27,779 nucleotides of DNA. Origin: Alphaproteobacteria bacterium. GTDB taxonomy: Bacteria; Pseudomonadota; Alphaproteobacteria; UBA6615. The position numbers were made by a program, and so were the translations under genes. The stretch spans positions 1-27,779 of the forward strand of contig JABDJY010000367.1 in the NCBI GenBank assembly GCA_013003285.1, read 5' to 3'. Shown here piece by piece: positions 13,766 to 21,962 of this stretch. Position 1 is the first letter of the stretch, and each line of letters begins with the position of its first letter. A model generated the notes under the pieces. It was not told the origin of the DNA. It saw nothing but the letters and a program-made list of their open reading frames with translations, and searched no databases.

Positions 13766-14488
13766 ATGACAACGCCTCCAAACTATCGCCGGGTCCTGCT
13801 GAAGATTTCCGGCGAGGTATTGATGGGCGACCAGGAATTTGGCCTCGATCCGAATACCGTGAAGCGCATCGCCGAGGACGTGCACGAAGTCTGCACGACC
13901 GGCGTCGAGCTTTGCCTGGTGGTCGGCGGCGGCAATATCTTTCGCGGCATATCCGGTGCGGCGGCCGGCATGGACCGCGCCAATGCCGATTTCATGGGCA
14001 TGCTGGCGACGGTGATCAACGCGCTGGCGCTCCAAAACGCCCTGGAAAATCTCGGTGTCGATACCCGCGTCCAATCGGCCATACCCATGTCCACAGTGTG
14101 CGAACCCTATATTCGCCGGCGCGCCGTACGGCATATGGAACGCAACCGTGTGGTGATCTTCGCCGCCGGCACGGGCAATCCCTATTTCACGACGGACACC
14201 GCCGCAGCCCTGCGGGCATCAGAGATGTCGTGCGATTGTTTGCTGAAGGGCACCAAAGTCGATGGGGTCTATTCTGCCGATCCGGAGACCAATCCGGACG
14301 CCGAACGCTACGACAAGCTGAGCCATTTCGACGTATTGCGCCAGGATCTGCACGTTATGGATGCCGCGGCGATTACACTTTGCCGTGAAAACAACATTCC
14401 GATTCTGATCTTTTCGATACAGAATAAGGGTGAGGTAAATCGGGTGATTACAGGTGATGGCCGATTTACGCTAGTTGAGGGAGGATAG
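13766..14488 (+). CDS. pyrH: UMP kinase
   Basis: A 240-residue amino-acid-kinase-fold enzyme that phosphorylates UMP to UDP with ATP, in pyrimidine nucleotide synthesis in the cytoplasm. RVLLKISGEVLMGD near the N-terminus is the ATP-binding strand-loop, GGGNIFRG is the glycine-rich loop, and MLATVINALALQNALE and GTGNPYFTTDTAAALRA are the family's UMP-binding and oligomer segments. Length and motifs are those of bacterial hexameric PyrH, which is usually activated by GTP and inhibited by UTP. The ATG at 13766 gives the standard N-terminus, but the preceding bases (ATCGCTTCCT) hold no Shine-Dalgarno. The gene end overlaps the purine-rich site that serves frr. Confidence 0.97.
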   Translation: MTTPPNYRRVLLKISGEVLMGDQEFGLDPNTVKRIAEDVHEVCTTGVELCLVVGGGNIFRGISGAAAGMDRANADFMGMLATVINALALQNALENLGVDTRVQSAIPMSTVCEPYIRRRAVRHMERNRVVIFAAGTGNPYFTTDTAAALRASEMSCDCLLKGTKVDGVYSADPETNPDAERYDKLSHFDVLRQDLHVMDAAAITLCRENNIPILIFSIQNKGEVNRVITGDGRFTLVEGG

Positions 14489-14492
14489 TCAG

Positions 14493-15047
14493 GTGTCAGC
14501 AGACCTAGATGACCTAACGCGCCGCATGGATGGGGCGCTCGAAGCCTTGCGGAAGGAGTTTTCCGGCCTACGGACCGGCCGCGCCTCCACCGCTTTGCTG
14601 GATAACGTCAATGTCGATGCTTACGGCTCAAAAATGCCCATGAACCAGGTGGGCTCGATCAGTGTACCCGAACCCCGCCTGCTCACGGTGCAAGTGTGGG
14701 ACAATTCCTTGATAAAGGAAGCGGAGAAGGCGATCCGCGATGCCGATCTCGGCCTTAATCCGCAAACCGAGGGCAACCTCATCCGGGTACCGTTGCCCGA
14801 TTTGAGCGAGGAACGCCGGGTTGAGTTGACCAAGGTTGCCGCCAAATATGGTGAGCAGGCCCGTGTCGCGGTGCGTAATGTGCGACGCGACGGCATGGAA
14901 ACGCTGAAGAAAAACGAGAAAAACGGCGAAATTTCAAAAGACGAACAGCATGATCGTAGCGAAGATATTCAAAAGCTAACCGATCAGCACATCGCCGAAA
15001 TCGACAAATTGCTCGCTGAGAAAGAGCAGGAGATCCTGCAGGTCTAA
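14493..15047 (+). CDS. frr: Ribosome recycling factor
   Basis: A 184-residue RRF, the normal length for the family (E. coli 185). With EF-G it splits post-termination ribosomes. The start is the GTG at 14493, placed 9 bases after GAGGGAGGA; an upstream TTG at 14475 lies inside pyrH and would add six unlikely residues. LEALRKEFSGLRTGRAS is the conserved start of the long helical bundle; the central domain includes MPMNQVGSISVPEPR, and NPQTEGNLIRVPLPDLSEERR leads into the last helix. The C-terminal half is highly charged and helical, as expected. It lies four bases after pyrH and four bases before uppS, so the three are probably cotranscribed. Confidence 0.97.
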   Translation: MSADLDDLTRRMDGALEALRKEFSGLRTGRASTALLDNVNVDAYGSKMPMNQVGSISVPEPRLLTVQVWDNSLIKEAEKAIRDADLGLNPQTEGNLIRVPLPDLSEERRVELTKVAAKYGEQARVAVRNVRRDGMETLKKNEKNGEISKDEQHDRSEDIQKLTDQHIAEIDKLLAEKEQEILQV

Positions 15048-15051
15048 CCCT

Positions 15052-15780
15052 ATGACCGTGACCGAGTTGTCGCAACAGCGCATCCCCCGGCACATTGCCG
15101 TGATCATGGACGGCAACGGCCGCTGGGCGAAGTCGCGGGGCATGCCGCGCACGGACGGTCACCGTCGCGGTATCGATGCGCTGAAGCGGACTGTCGAAGC
15201 CGCCGGCGATCTCGGCGTTGAATATCTCACCCTGTTCGGGTTTAGCTCGGAAAATTGGAAACGGCCGAGCGGCGAAGTGGACGATCTGATGTGGCTGTTG
15301 CGGCGCTTTCTACAAAGCGAGACCGCGCGCATGCACGAAAACAATGTGCGCATCCGTGTCATCGGCGACCGGTCGTCATTCTCGAAAGACATTGTCGCGC
15401 TGATCGAGAACTCAGAGCAAATGACTGCGGGCAATGACAGGCTACATTTAACCGCGGCGCTTAGTTATGGCGGACGCCAAGAGATCGTTACCGCGGTGCG
15501 CGCTTTGGCCGAAGACGTCGCCGCAAGCAAATTGACGCCCAAAGCGATCGATGAAGCGGCGTTCGAGGGTTACTTGGCGACCGCCGATATACCCGACCCC
15601 GACCTGCTGATCCGCACCAGCGGCGAGCAACGCATCAGTAATTTTTTGCTGTGGCAGATCGCCTATACCGAATTGGTTTTCAGCGACGTCTTGTGGCCCG
15701 ATTTCGACCGTGGCCATCTGGAATCGGCGATCCAAGAATATAACGGACGCGAACGCCGCTTCGGCGCGGTTGCCGGGTAG
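15052..15780 (+). CDS. uppS: Undecaprenyl diphosphate synthase (cis-prenyltransferase)
   Basis: A 242-residue cis-prenyltransferase that extends farnesyl diphosphate with isopentenyl diphosphate to the C55 carrier used for peptidoglycan and O-antigen. HIAVIMDGNGRWAKSRG contains the catalytic aspartate D20 and the diphosphate-binding GNGRWA loop. GHRRG, LTLFGFSSENWKRP and the C-terminal DLLIRTSGEQRISNFLLWQ, with conserved arginines for isopentenyl diphosphate, complete the signature. Length is normal. The start follows the frr stop by four bases, which suggests translational coupling. The neighbouring dxr gene makes the precursor for the same isoprenoid pathway. Confidence 0.97.
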   Translation: MTVTELSQQRIPRHIAVIMDGNGRWAKSRGMPRTDGHRRGIDALKRTVEAAGDLGVEYLTLFGFSSENWKRPSGEVDDLMWLLRRFLQSETARMHENNVRIRVIGDRSSFSKDIVALIENSEQMTAGNDRLHLTAALSYGGRQEIVTAVRALAEDVAASKLTPKAIDEAAFEGYLATADIPDPDLLIRTSGEQRISNFLLWQIAYTELVFSDVLWPDFDRGHLESAIQEYNGRERRFGAVAG

Positions 15781-15792
15781 CCCACGACAGCT

Positions 15793-16623
15793 ATGTCGGG
15801 GGACGATAACCCACCCGCGGGTCAGGTGAAATCAACGCCTGAACTCACCCTGCGCCTCCTTGCCGCGGCAATCTTGATACCGGTCGTGATCTTGGGCGCT
15901 TGGGCCGGCGGCATTTGGTTTACCCTCCTGATCGCCCTTGTCATCGGATTGGCGGGCCATGAATGGGCACGCCTGTGCGGTGTCGAGAAGCCAATGATGG
16001 TTCTGCTGCTCTCCGCTCTGGGGCCGATTGTGGCAATTGCGCTGGTGTTCGTTGGCGCGGCAGCCGGGATCATTGTGATCGTGGCCGGGCTTTTGATTGC
16101 CGGTGTCGCCGGAGCCGGAAATCGCATCTGGCTGATGGGCGGTATCGTCTATTTGGGCCTGCCCACGCTGGCAATCCTCATACTGCGCGCCGACCCGGTA
16201 TTTGGTCTTGCGGCGGTAGCCACCTTGTTCGGTATTGTGTGGTTGACCGATACCGGCGCCTACGCCTTTGGCCGCCTCATCGGCGGGCCACGTTTGGCGC
16301 CGACCATCAGCCCCAGCAAAACCTGGGCCGGGGCATTTGGCGGGCTTTTCCTGGCGATGGCGGGAATATTCGTCATGACCCTTTTTCTCGACGTCCAAGT
16401 CCCGATTAGCGCGATCGCGTTGGCGGCTCTTCTGTCGACAACAACACAATGTGGTGATCTGTTTGAATCATGGGTTAAACGTCGTTTCGATAAGAAGGAC
16501 TCAGGCGCAATCATTCCCGGCCATGGTGGTATACTCGACCGAATCGATGGTCTTATATTCGCTGCCCCGGTAATGGCTGCGATTCTAATCGGCAGGGGAG
16601 GAACGGTGCCTTTATGGCCCTAA
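15793..16623 (+). CDS. cdsA: Phosphatidate cytidylyltransferase (CDP-diacylglycerol synthase)
   Basis: A 276-residue polytopic inner-membrane enzyme that makes CDP-diacylglycerol from phosphatidate and CTP, the branch point for phospholipids. After a short hydrophilic N-terminus, about seven or eight hydrophobic segments cover residues 15-190. The family signature appears in two parts: ISPSKTWAGAFGGL (about 173-186), and near the C-terminus FDKKDSGAIIPGHGGILDRIDGLIFAAP with the conserved metal-binding aspartates. It starts 12 bases after uppS, and its last 10 bases overlap the start of dxr. Confidence 0.95.
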   Translation: MSGDDNPPAGQVKSTPELTLRLLAAAILIPVVILGAWAGGIWFTLLIALVIGLAGHEWARLCGVEKPMMVLLLSALGPIVAIALVFVGAAAGIIVIVAGLLIAGVAGAGNRIWLMGGIVYLGLPTLAILILRADPVFGLAAVATLFGIVWLTDTGAYAFGRLIGGPRLAPTISPSKTWAGAFGGLFLAMAGIFVMTLFLDVQVPISAIALAALLSTTTQCGDLFESWVKRRFDKKDSGAIIPGHGGILDRIDGLIFAAPVMAAILIGRGGTVPLWP

Positions 16624-17813
16624 CCGACACCGAAGAATTGACCCAACCGACCGTAGCACCGCGCTCGGTGACCGTGCTTGGCGCCACCGGCTCGGTCGGC
16701 TGCAATACTGTCGATTTGCTAAACCGCAACCGCGATCGCTTTCGCGTCACCGCGCTGACCGCAAATACCAATGTCACCTTGCTGGCCGAGCAAGCCCGCT
16801 TGCTCGAGCCCGACGCGGCAATCATCGGCGACCCCACCAAGCTCGACGATTTACGCGACGCCTTGCAGGGTTCGGCTGTCGAGGCGATGGCGGGGGAGGC
16901 GGCGATCATCGAGGCGGCGAGCCGGCCGGCCGATATCGTCGTCGCCGCCATCGTCGGCGCCGCGGGATTGCGGCCTACCTTGGCGGCAAGCCGGCAAGGT
17001 TCGATCGTCGCCATCGCCAACAAGGAGTGCCTGGTCTGCGCCGGCGACTTGGTGACGGCCGAGGTCGAACGGTCGGGCACGACGCTGTTACCGGTCGATT
17101 CCGAGCATAACGCGATATTTCAGGTCTTTGAGACCGGCAATGCGAGCGAGGTCGATCGCCTGATTTTGACGGCCTCCGGTGGGCCTTTCCGCAGCTGGTC
17201 CCGCGAGGAGATGGCGGTCGCGACACCAGCACAGGCTGTGGCCCACCCCAACTGGGACATGGGCCGCAAAATCTCTGTCGATTCCGCCACGTTGATGAAC
17301 AAGGGGCTGGAGCTCATCGAGGCGGCTTATTTGTTTCCGGTTCCCGCCGAAAAGATCGAGGTGCTGGTCCACCCGCAATCGGTGATCCATTCCATGGTCG
17401 CCTATGTGGATGGCTCAGTATTGGCCCAGCTCGGCACCCCCGATATGCGCACCCCGATCGCCTACACACTATCCTGGCCGGAACGTATGGCGGCGCCCGC
17501 CAAGCGCCTGGATCTGGCAGAAATCGGTCAACTTTCCTTCGAAAAGCCCGATCTGGAACGGTTTCCGGCGTTGGGCCTGGCCCGGGCGGCATTAAACCGG
17601 GGCAATGGCAGCCCCGCCGTACTGAATGCCGCCAACGAGGTCGCAGTCGCGAGCTTTCTCGCGGACCAGCTTGGTTTTCTCGATATCGCCGCTGTCGTCG
17701 AAGAGACATTGGGTCGCGTCACAACCCAATCCATCACCTCCTTCGAGGCCTTTGAGCAGCTTGACGCAGAAGCACGTCGGATCGCGCAAACCCTTGTAAA
17801 ATCAAGATTCTAA
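16614..17813 (+). CDS. dxr: 1-deoxy-D-xylulose 5-phosphate reductoisomerase
   Basis: A 399-residue enzyme of the MEP isoprenoid pathway that converts DXP to 2-C-methylerythritol 4-phosphate with NADPH; the family target of fosmidomycin. The N-terminal Rossmann motif is VLGATGSVGCNTVDLL. ANKECLVCAG and LPVDSEHNAIFQ carry the metal-binding Asp and Glu, ASGGPFR is a substrate-phosphate loop, and HPNWDMGRKISVDSATLMNK contains the flexible catalytic-loop segment and conserved Asn/Lys residues. The C-terminal helical domain from about residue 310 is complete. The start codon lies inside the last codons of cdsA (10-base overlap). It supplies precursors for the undecaprenyl carrier made by UppS. Confidence 0.97.
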   Translation: MALTDTEELTQPTVAPRSVTVLGATGSVGCNTVDLLNRNRDRFRVTALTANTNVTLLAEQARLLEPDAAIIGDPTKLDDLRDALQGSAVEAMAGEAAIIEAASRPADIVVAAIVGAAGLRPTLAASRQGSIVAIANKECLVCAGDLVTAEVERSGTTLLPVDSEHNAIFQVFETGNASEVDRLILTASGGPFRSWSREEMAVATPAQAVAHPNWDMGRKISVDSATLMNKGLELIEAAYLFPVPAEKIEVLVHPQSVIHSMVAYVDGSVLAQLGTPDMRTPIAYTLSWPERMAAPAKRLDLAEIGQLSFEKPDLERFPALGLARAALNRGNGSPAVLNAANEVAVASFLADQLGFLDIAAVVEETLGRVTTQSITSFEAFEQLDAEARRIAQTLVKSRF

Positions 17814-17888
17814 CTCTATCTGCAATGCCAGGCAGCAAATTCAGCAAGTTTACAAATCGTAAAGACTTAATCTGCTAGTGGAGTAGTC
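17814..17888 (+). promoter_or_regulatory. AT-rich gap between dxr and rseP, possible internal promoter
   Basis: This 75-base gap is visibly richer in A and T than its surroundings and breaks an otherwise tight gene series. It contains a 5-bp inverted repeat TTTAC/GTAAA at 17849-17863 and a GTGGAG site before the rseP start. No confident -35/-10 pair can be assigned. An internal promoter serving the envelope genes from rseP onward is plausible but unproven. Confidence 0.3.
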
Positions 17889-19004
17889 ATGGGCGGCATC
17901 TTAGTTACTATTTTTTGGTTTTTGATCGTTCTGACACCACTCGTGTTCGTGCATGAATTTGGTCATTATTGGGTTGCACGGCGCAACGGCGTACGCGTCG
18001 AGACCTTCTCGGTAGGATTTGGCAGAGAGATTTTCGGCTGGACCGATAGCCATGGAACACGCTGGAAGTTCAGCCTTATTCCGTTCGGCGGTTATGTCAA
18101 AATGTTTGGGCAAAGCGATATCGGCCCAGACCTGGACGACAACCCTCTAACCCCGGAAGAGAAGGCGGTTTCCTTCTCCCATAAGCGACTCGGCCAGAAA
18201 GCGGCCATCGTCGCGGCCGGCCCGATCGCCAATATTATCTTCGCTATTTTGATTTTTATCATCACCTTTGCCACGGTCGGCCAGGGCTTTACGCCGGCGC
18301 GGATAACCGAAGTGCTGCCCGACACCCCCGCGGAAGCGGCTGGATTCCAGGAGGGCGATCTATTCGTCGAAGTCGCCGGCCGCAAAGTGGAGCGCTTTGA
18401 GGAAGTGCAACTCATCATCAGTTTGCACCCCGGTCTGACCATAACCGTTATTGTTGAGCGTGACGGTGCAGAAATCCCGATCGAGGTAACCCCGCGGGTC
18501 GAGGTCGAGGACGACCCTCTCGGTGGTGAGCAACGCCGCGGTTTGATTGGGGTTCGCGGTACTGAACGCGAGTTTCAGCGCCATAATCCGATCCAGGCCG
18601 TGTGGCAGTCGTTACGCGAAACCGGCCGGATGATTTCGCTGACGGCGACATCCATTAACCAAATGTTCGCCGGCGATCGCAGCGCCAAAGAGCTCGGCGG
18701 GCCGATTCGAATCGCACAAATGTCGGGCAGTGCAGCAGCAAGCCCGACGTCATTGATCTTCTTCGCGGCCTTTTTATCGATCAATTTGGGCCTGATAAAT
18801 TTACTTCCCATACCTTTGTTAGACGGCGGACATCTACTATTCTATGCCTACGAAGTAGTGTTCCGTCGGCCTCCCCACCCGTGGGTCGTGGACTTCGGAC
18901 TAAAAATCGGGCTGGTCCTGGTGCTTAGCCTCATGCTATTCGCCACATACAATGATTTGGCCCGACTGCCGGTTGTGCAGAGATTGGTTGCGCTTATAAC
19001 GTAA
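17889..19004 (+). CDS. rseP: RseP-family site-2 intramembrane metalloprotease, single PDZ
   Basis: A 371-residue M50 protease of the inner membrane that cleaves transmembrane segments of its substrates. The zinc site is HEFGH (H22, E23, H26) in the first helix, with the third ligand in LLDGGHLLF (D312). One PDZ domain is visible (about 135-200, GFTPARITEVLPDTPAEAAGFQ). A second PDZ, present in the 450-residue E. coli RseP, is missing; the shorter form is common in alphaproteobacteria. Hydrophobic helices lie near 5-25, 98-120, 290-315 and 335-360. Substrates may include anti-sigma factors and remnant signal peptides, but none is identifiable here. Its place directly before bamA is conserved in many proteobacteria and links it to envelope maintenance. 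Confidence 0.95.
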   Translation: MGGILVTIFWFLIVLTPLVFVHEFGHYWVARRNGVRVETFSVGFGREIFGWTDSHGTRWKFSLIPFGGYVKMFGQSDIGPDLDDNPLTPEEKAVSFSHKRLGQKAAIVAAGPIANIIFAILIFIITFATVGQGFTPARITEVLPDTPAEAAGFQEGDLFVEVAGRKVERFEEVQLIISLHPGLTITVIVERDGAEIPIEVTPRVEVEDDPLGGEQRRGLIGVRGTEREFQRHNPIQAVWQSLRETGRMISLTATSINQMFAGDRSAKELGGPIRIAQMSGSAAASPTSLIFFAAFLSINLGLINLLPIPLLDGGHLLFYAYEVVFRRPPHPWVVDFGLKIGLVLVLSLMLFATYNDLARLPVVQRLVALIT

Positions 19005-19033
19005 CCATCGGGGATCTAGGGAAGGCGTCAAAT

Positions 19034-21340
19034 ATGCGGCGAGGGTTATTAGCGCGTGCCGCCGTGGCAATTACGATTGTATTTGGCGTTTGGGCAGCGA
19101 GCGCTGGGTTTATTGTGCCCAATGCCGCAGCGCAACAGGGTGGTCCGACGATTACCGAAATACGCGTGGTCGGCACCAAGCGGATCGACCCCTCGACGGT
19201 TAATTCCTACGTCCAGGTCCAGCCGGGCGATAGTTACGATTCCGCGCGTATCGATGCCTCGCTGAAGAGCCTGTTCAATACCGGCCTATTTGCCGACGTG
19301 ACGCTGCGCCGCGAGGGCGACGCGCTAATCATTCAGGTGGTCGAAAACCCCATCATCAATCGTATCGCGTTTGAGGGTAATAAACGGCTCGACGATGAAG
19401 TGCTCGACGCGGAAGTGACGCTGCGCCCGCGGGTCGTCTTTACGCGGACTAAAGTTCAAAACGATGTGAAACGGCTGCTCGACATTTACCGGCGTTCCGG
19501 CCGGTTCGGCGCCACCGTCGAACCGAAGGTCATCCAGCTGCCGGAAAATCGCGTGGACCTGGTGTTCGAGATTGACGAAGGGCCATCGACGGGCATCCGC
19601 GCCATCAATTTCATCGGCAACCAACAATTCTCCGATGGTACCTTGCGCGATACCATCCAGACCGACGAATCCGCTTTTTACCGGTTTCTTACGTCCAACG
19701 ACACCTACGATCCCGATCGCTTGTCTTTCGATCGCGAATTACTGCGGCGCTTTTACCTGTCGGAAGGTTACGCTGACTTCCGTGTCGTATCGGCAATTGC
19801 CGAGCTGACCGAAGACCGCGAAGACTTCGTCATCACCTTCACAGTCGAGGAGGGACCGGAATATTCCTTCGGCAAGGTCGCTGTGACCAGCAAGCTGCGC
19901 AATATCGAGCCCGCCGAATTGGAATCCCTGATCGTCGGGGAAGAGGGCGATCAATATAATGCCGACGAGGTCGAGGAAACGGTACAGGCCCTCACTTCCA
20001 GTCTGGGCGCGCGCGGTTTTGCCTTCGTCGATGTCCGTCCGCGGGTCAATCGAGACCGCGAAGCACGGCTGTTGGATGTGACCTACGAAATTAGTGAGGG
20101 ACCGCGCGTATTCGTTGAGCGTATCAATATTAGCGGCAACGTCCGTACGTTGGATGAAGTCATTCGCCGCGAATTCACCATCGCTGAGGGTGATGCCTTC
20201 AACACCGCAAAGCTACGGGCAACCCGCCAGCGGCTCAATAATCTCGGATTTTTCTCGCGTGTCGATATCACCAACGATCCTGGTGAAGCCGCCGACCGTA
20301 CCGTGATCAATGTCGCGGTCGAGGAACAATCGACCGGCGAACTATCAATCGGCGCTGGCTTCTCATCGACTTCCGGCCCCCTCGGCGATGTCTCCATTCG
20401 TGAACGTAATCTGCTCGGCCGCGGCCAGGACCTGAGATTAGGTCTGTCGTTGGGTACCGAACAACAGCGCATCGATTTGAGTTTTACCGAACCTTATTTT
20501 CTCGACCGCAATTTGGCCGTCGGCTTCGATGCCTTCATCCGTACAACCGATTTATCCGATGAGAGTTCTTTCGAGGAAGACCAACAGGGTTTCGCCCTTC
20601 GCGCAGGCTATCAGCTTGAACAAGATTTACGACACACTGTGCGCTACCGCCTAGCACGTCAGAGCGTGGATGATGTCGAGGTGACGGCGTCCGAGGTTGT
20701 GAAGGCGCAAGCCGGTAGTCATGTGGCATCGAGTGTCAGCAATGAGTTCTTCCTAGATCGGTTGAATCGGCGGTTTAATCCGACCGATGGATACTTTGGT
20801 TCTTACACCGTCGAAGTGGCTGGATTGGGCGGTTCGGAACAGTTTTTGCGCAACGAGATCAGCTCCGGCATATATTCGCCGTTGTTTGGCACCTCCGTTA
20901 TCGCGAGCCTCACCGGTGAGGCCGGCCATGTCTTCACTTTCGACGATGACAGCGTACGCCTGACGAACCGCTTCTATCTCGGTGGCGCGTCCTTACGCGG
21001 CTTTGAGAGCGCCGGCATTGGGCCGCGCGACCTATCGACTGACGATGCTATCGGCGGTCATCAATTCTATGCCGGCACTGCCGAAGTGACATTCCCGCTG
21101 GGCTTGCCGGAAGAGTTTGATATTAAGGGTAGCGTATTCAGCGATTTTGGCGCCACATGGGGCATCGACGATCCGTTCCCCAACTTGGTCGACGATGCGA
21201 CGCCACGGGCGTCTTTGGGGGTTGGCCTCGGCTGGGTATCGCCGTTTGGCCCGCTTCGGGTCGATTTTGCCAGTGCTATACTCAAAGAAGATTACGATAA
21301 GACACAGACCTTCAGCTTTAATTTTGGCACCCGATTCTAA
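19034..21340 (+). CDS. bamA: Outer-membrane protein assembly factor BamA
   Basis: A 768-residue Omp85 protein, the core of the BAM complex that folds beta-barrels into the outer membrane. A signal peptide covers residues 1-33, with cleavage after NAAA. Five POTRA domains follow, roughly 37-103, 104-181, 182-270, 271-350 and 351-430, each showing the typical strand-helix-helix-strand pattern and the recurring phrase for a new repeat such as FEGNKRLDD and ISGNVRTLDE. The beta-barrel occupies about 431-768 and ends in FSFNFGTRF, with the C-terminal phenylalanine expected for barrel recognition. LRGFES matches the conserved VRGF motif of barrel loop 6. AGGGAAGG provides the ribosome binding site. 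Confidence 0.97.
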   Translation: MRRGLLARAAVAITIVFGVWAASAGFIVPNAAAQQGGPTITEIRVVGTKRIDPSTVNSYVQVQPGDSYDSARIDASLKSLFNTGLFADVTLRREGDALIIQVVENPIINRIAFEGNKRLDDEVLDAEVTLRPRVVFTRTKVQNDVKRLLDIYRRSGRFGATVEPKVIQLPENRVDLVFEIDEGPSTGIRAINFIGNQQFSDGTLRDTIQTDESAFYRFLTSNDTYDPDRLSFDRELLRRFYLSEGYADFRVVSAIAELTEDREDFVITFTVEEGPEYSFGKVAVTSKLRNIEPAELESLIVGEEGDQYNADEVEETVQALTSSLGARGFAFVDVRPRVNRDREARLLDVTYEISEGPRVFVERINISGNVRTLDEVIRREFTIAEGDAFNTAKLRATRQRLNNLGFFSRVDITNDPGEAADRTVINVAVEEQSTGELSIGAGFSSTSGPLGDVSIRERNLLGRGQDLRLGLSLGTEQQRIDLSFTEPYFLDRNLAVGFDAFIRTTDLSDESSFEEDQQGFALRAGYQLEQDLRHTVRYRLARQSVDDVEVTASEVVKAQAGSHVASSVSNEFFLDRLNRRFNPTDGYFGSYTVEVAGLGGSEQFLRNEISSGIYSPLFGTSVIASLTGEAGHVFTFDDDSVRLTNRFYLGGASLRGFESAGIGPRDLSTDDAIGGHQFYAGTAEVTFPLGLPEEFDIKGSVFSDFGATWGIDDPFPNLVDDATPRASLGVGLGWVSPFGPLRVDFASAILKEDYDKTQTFSFNFGTRF

Positions 21341-21359
21341 CCGCAACGGCTATACCGAT

Positions 21360-21947
21360 ATGATGCGAATTAGAAACCTCACCGGCGGCTTGCTCGCTGC
21401 GCTTATGATTTTTGCCACGTCGCAGGCGAGCGCGCAGGTCAAATTTTCCGGGCCGGCACCGAAGATGGCCATCGTCGATGTCCAAGCCATCATGCGTGAA
21501 TCGGTCGCGGCAAAATCAGCCCGTGAACAGATGGATGCTATCGCCCGCAAGGAACAGGCGACCCTCGCGGAGGAAGAGAAAAAATTGCGCGCTGAGGACC
21601 AGGCCCTGCAACAGCAGCGTGCCATCCTGACCCCTGAAGTCTTCGCGCAACGCCAGCAAAAACTTCAGACCGATGTGAGGAACTTGCAGAGTAAATCCCG
21701 TGCGCTTCGCCAAACGCTCGATCAGGGATTCCGGCGCACCATGGATCAAATCCAATTGGTGCTGTTTGACGAACTGCGCAAGCTGTCGGGTGAGCTCGAC
21801 CTCAATGTCATTTTACCGCGGTCGCAAATTGTCATTGCAACCGACGATTTTGATATAACCAAGCCCGCTCTTGAACGCCTCAATAAACGCTTGCCGTCGA
21901 TTGAACTAAACCTCAAAAAGGGCGCAGACGCCGGCAAAGCCAAGTGA
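21360..21947 (+). CDS. skp: Periplasmic chaperone Skp/OmpH family
   Basis: A 195-residue periplasmic chaperone that holds unfolded outer-membrane proteins on their way to BamA. The start is one of two adjacent ATGs at 21360 and 21363; the frame is open far upstream inside bamA but only these give a signal peptide (GGLLAALMIFATSQASA, cleaved before QVKFSG). The mature protein begins with the OmpH strand KMAIVDVQAIMRESVAAKSA, then has a long, charged, coiled-coil-like region (about 65-130) rich in Gln, Glu, Arg and Lys, the tentacles of the Skp jellyfish trimer, and ends with a return strand near LDLNVILPRSQIVIA. It lies 19 bases after bamA, without an obvious Shine-Dalgarno, so it may depend on coupling to bamA translation. 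Confidence 0.9.
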   Translation: MMRIRNLTGGLLAALMIFATSQASAQVKFSGPAPKMAIVDVQAIMRESVAAKSAREQMDAIARKEQATLAEEEKKLRAEDQALQQQRAILTPEVFAQRQQKLQTDVRNLQSKSRALRQTLDQGFRRTMDQIQLVLFDELRKLSGELDLNVILPRSQIVIATDDFDITKPALERLNKRLPSIELNLKKGADAGKAK

Positions 21948-21962
21948 GGAATAAGCCGATCC

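Noticed and set aside
13139..14134. Minus-strand open frame of 331 codons spanning tsf and pyrH
   Set aside because: It crosses two essential genes and their gap, has no recognisable domain and no ribosome binding site; long antisense frames are common in GC-rich DNA.
14475..14492. TTG start for frr
   Set aside because: It would overlap the Shine-Dalgarno; the GTG at 14493 has ideal spacing and gives the standard RRF length.
21117..21359. Upstream extension of the skp frame into bamA
   Set aside because: The signal peptide starts at 21360/21363; the extension would place it internally and destroy export.
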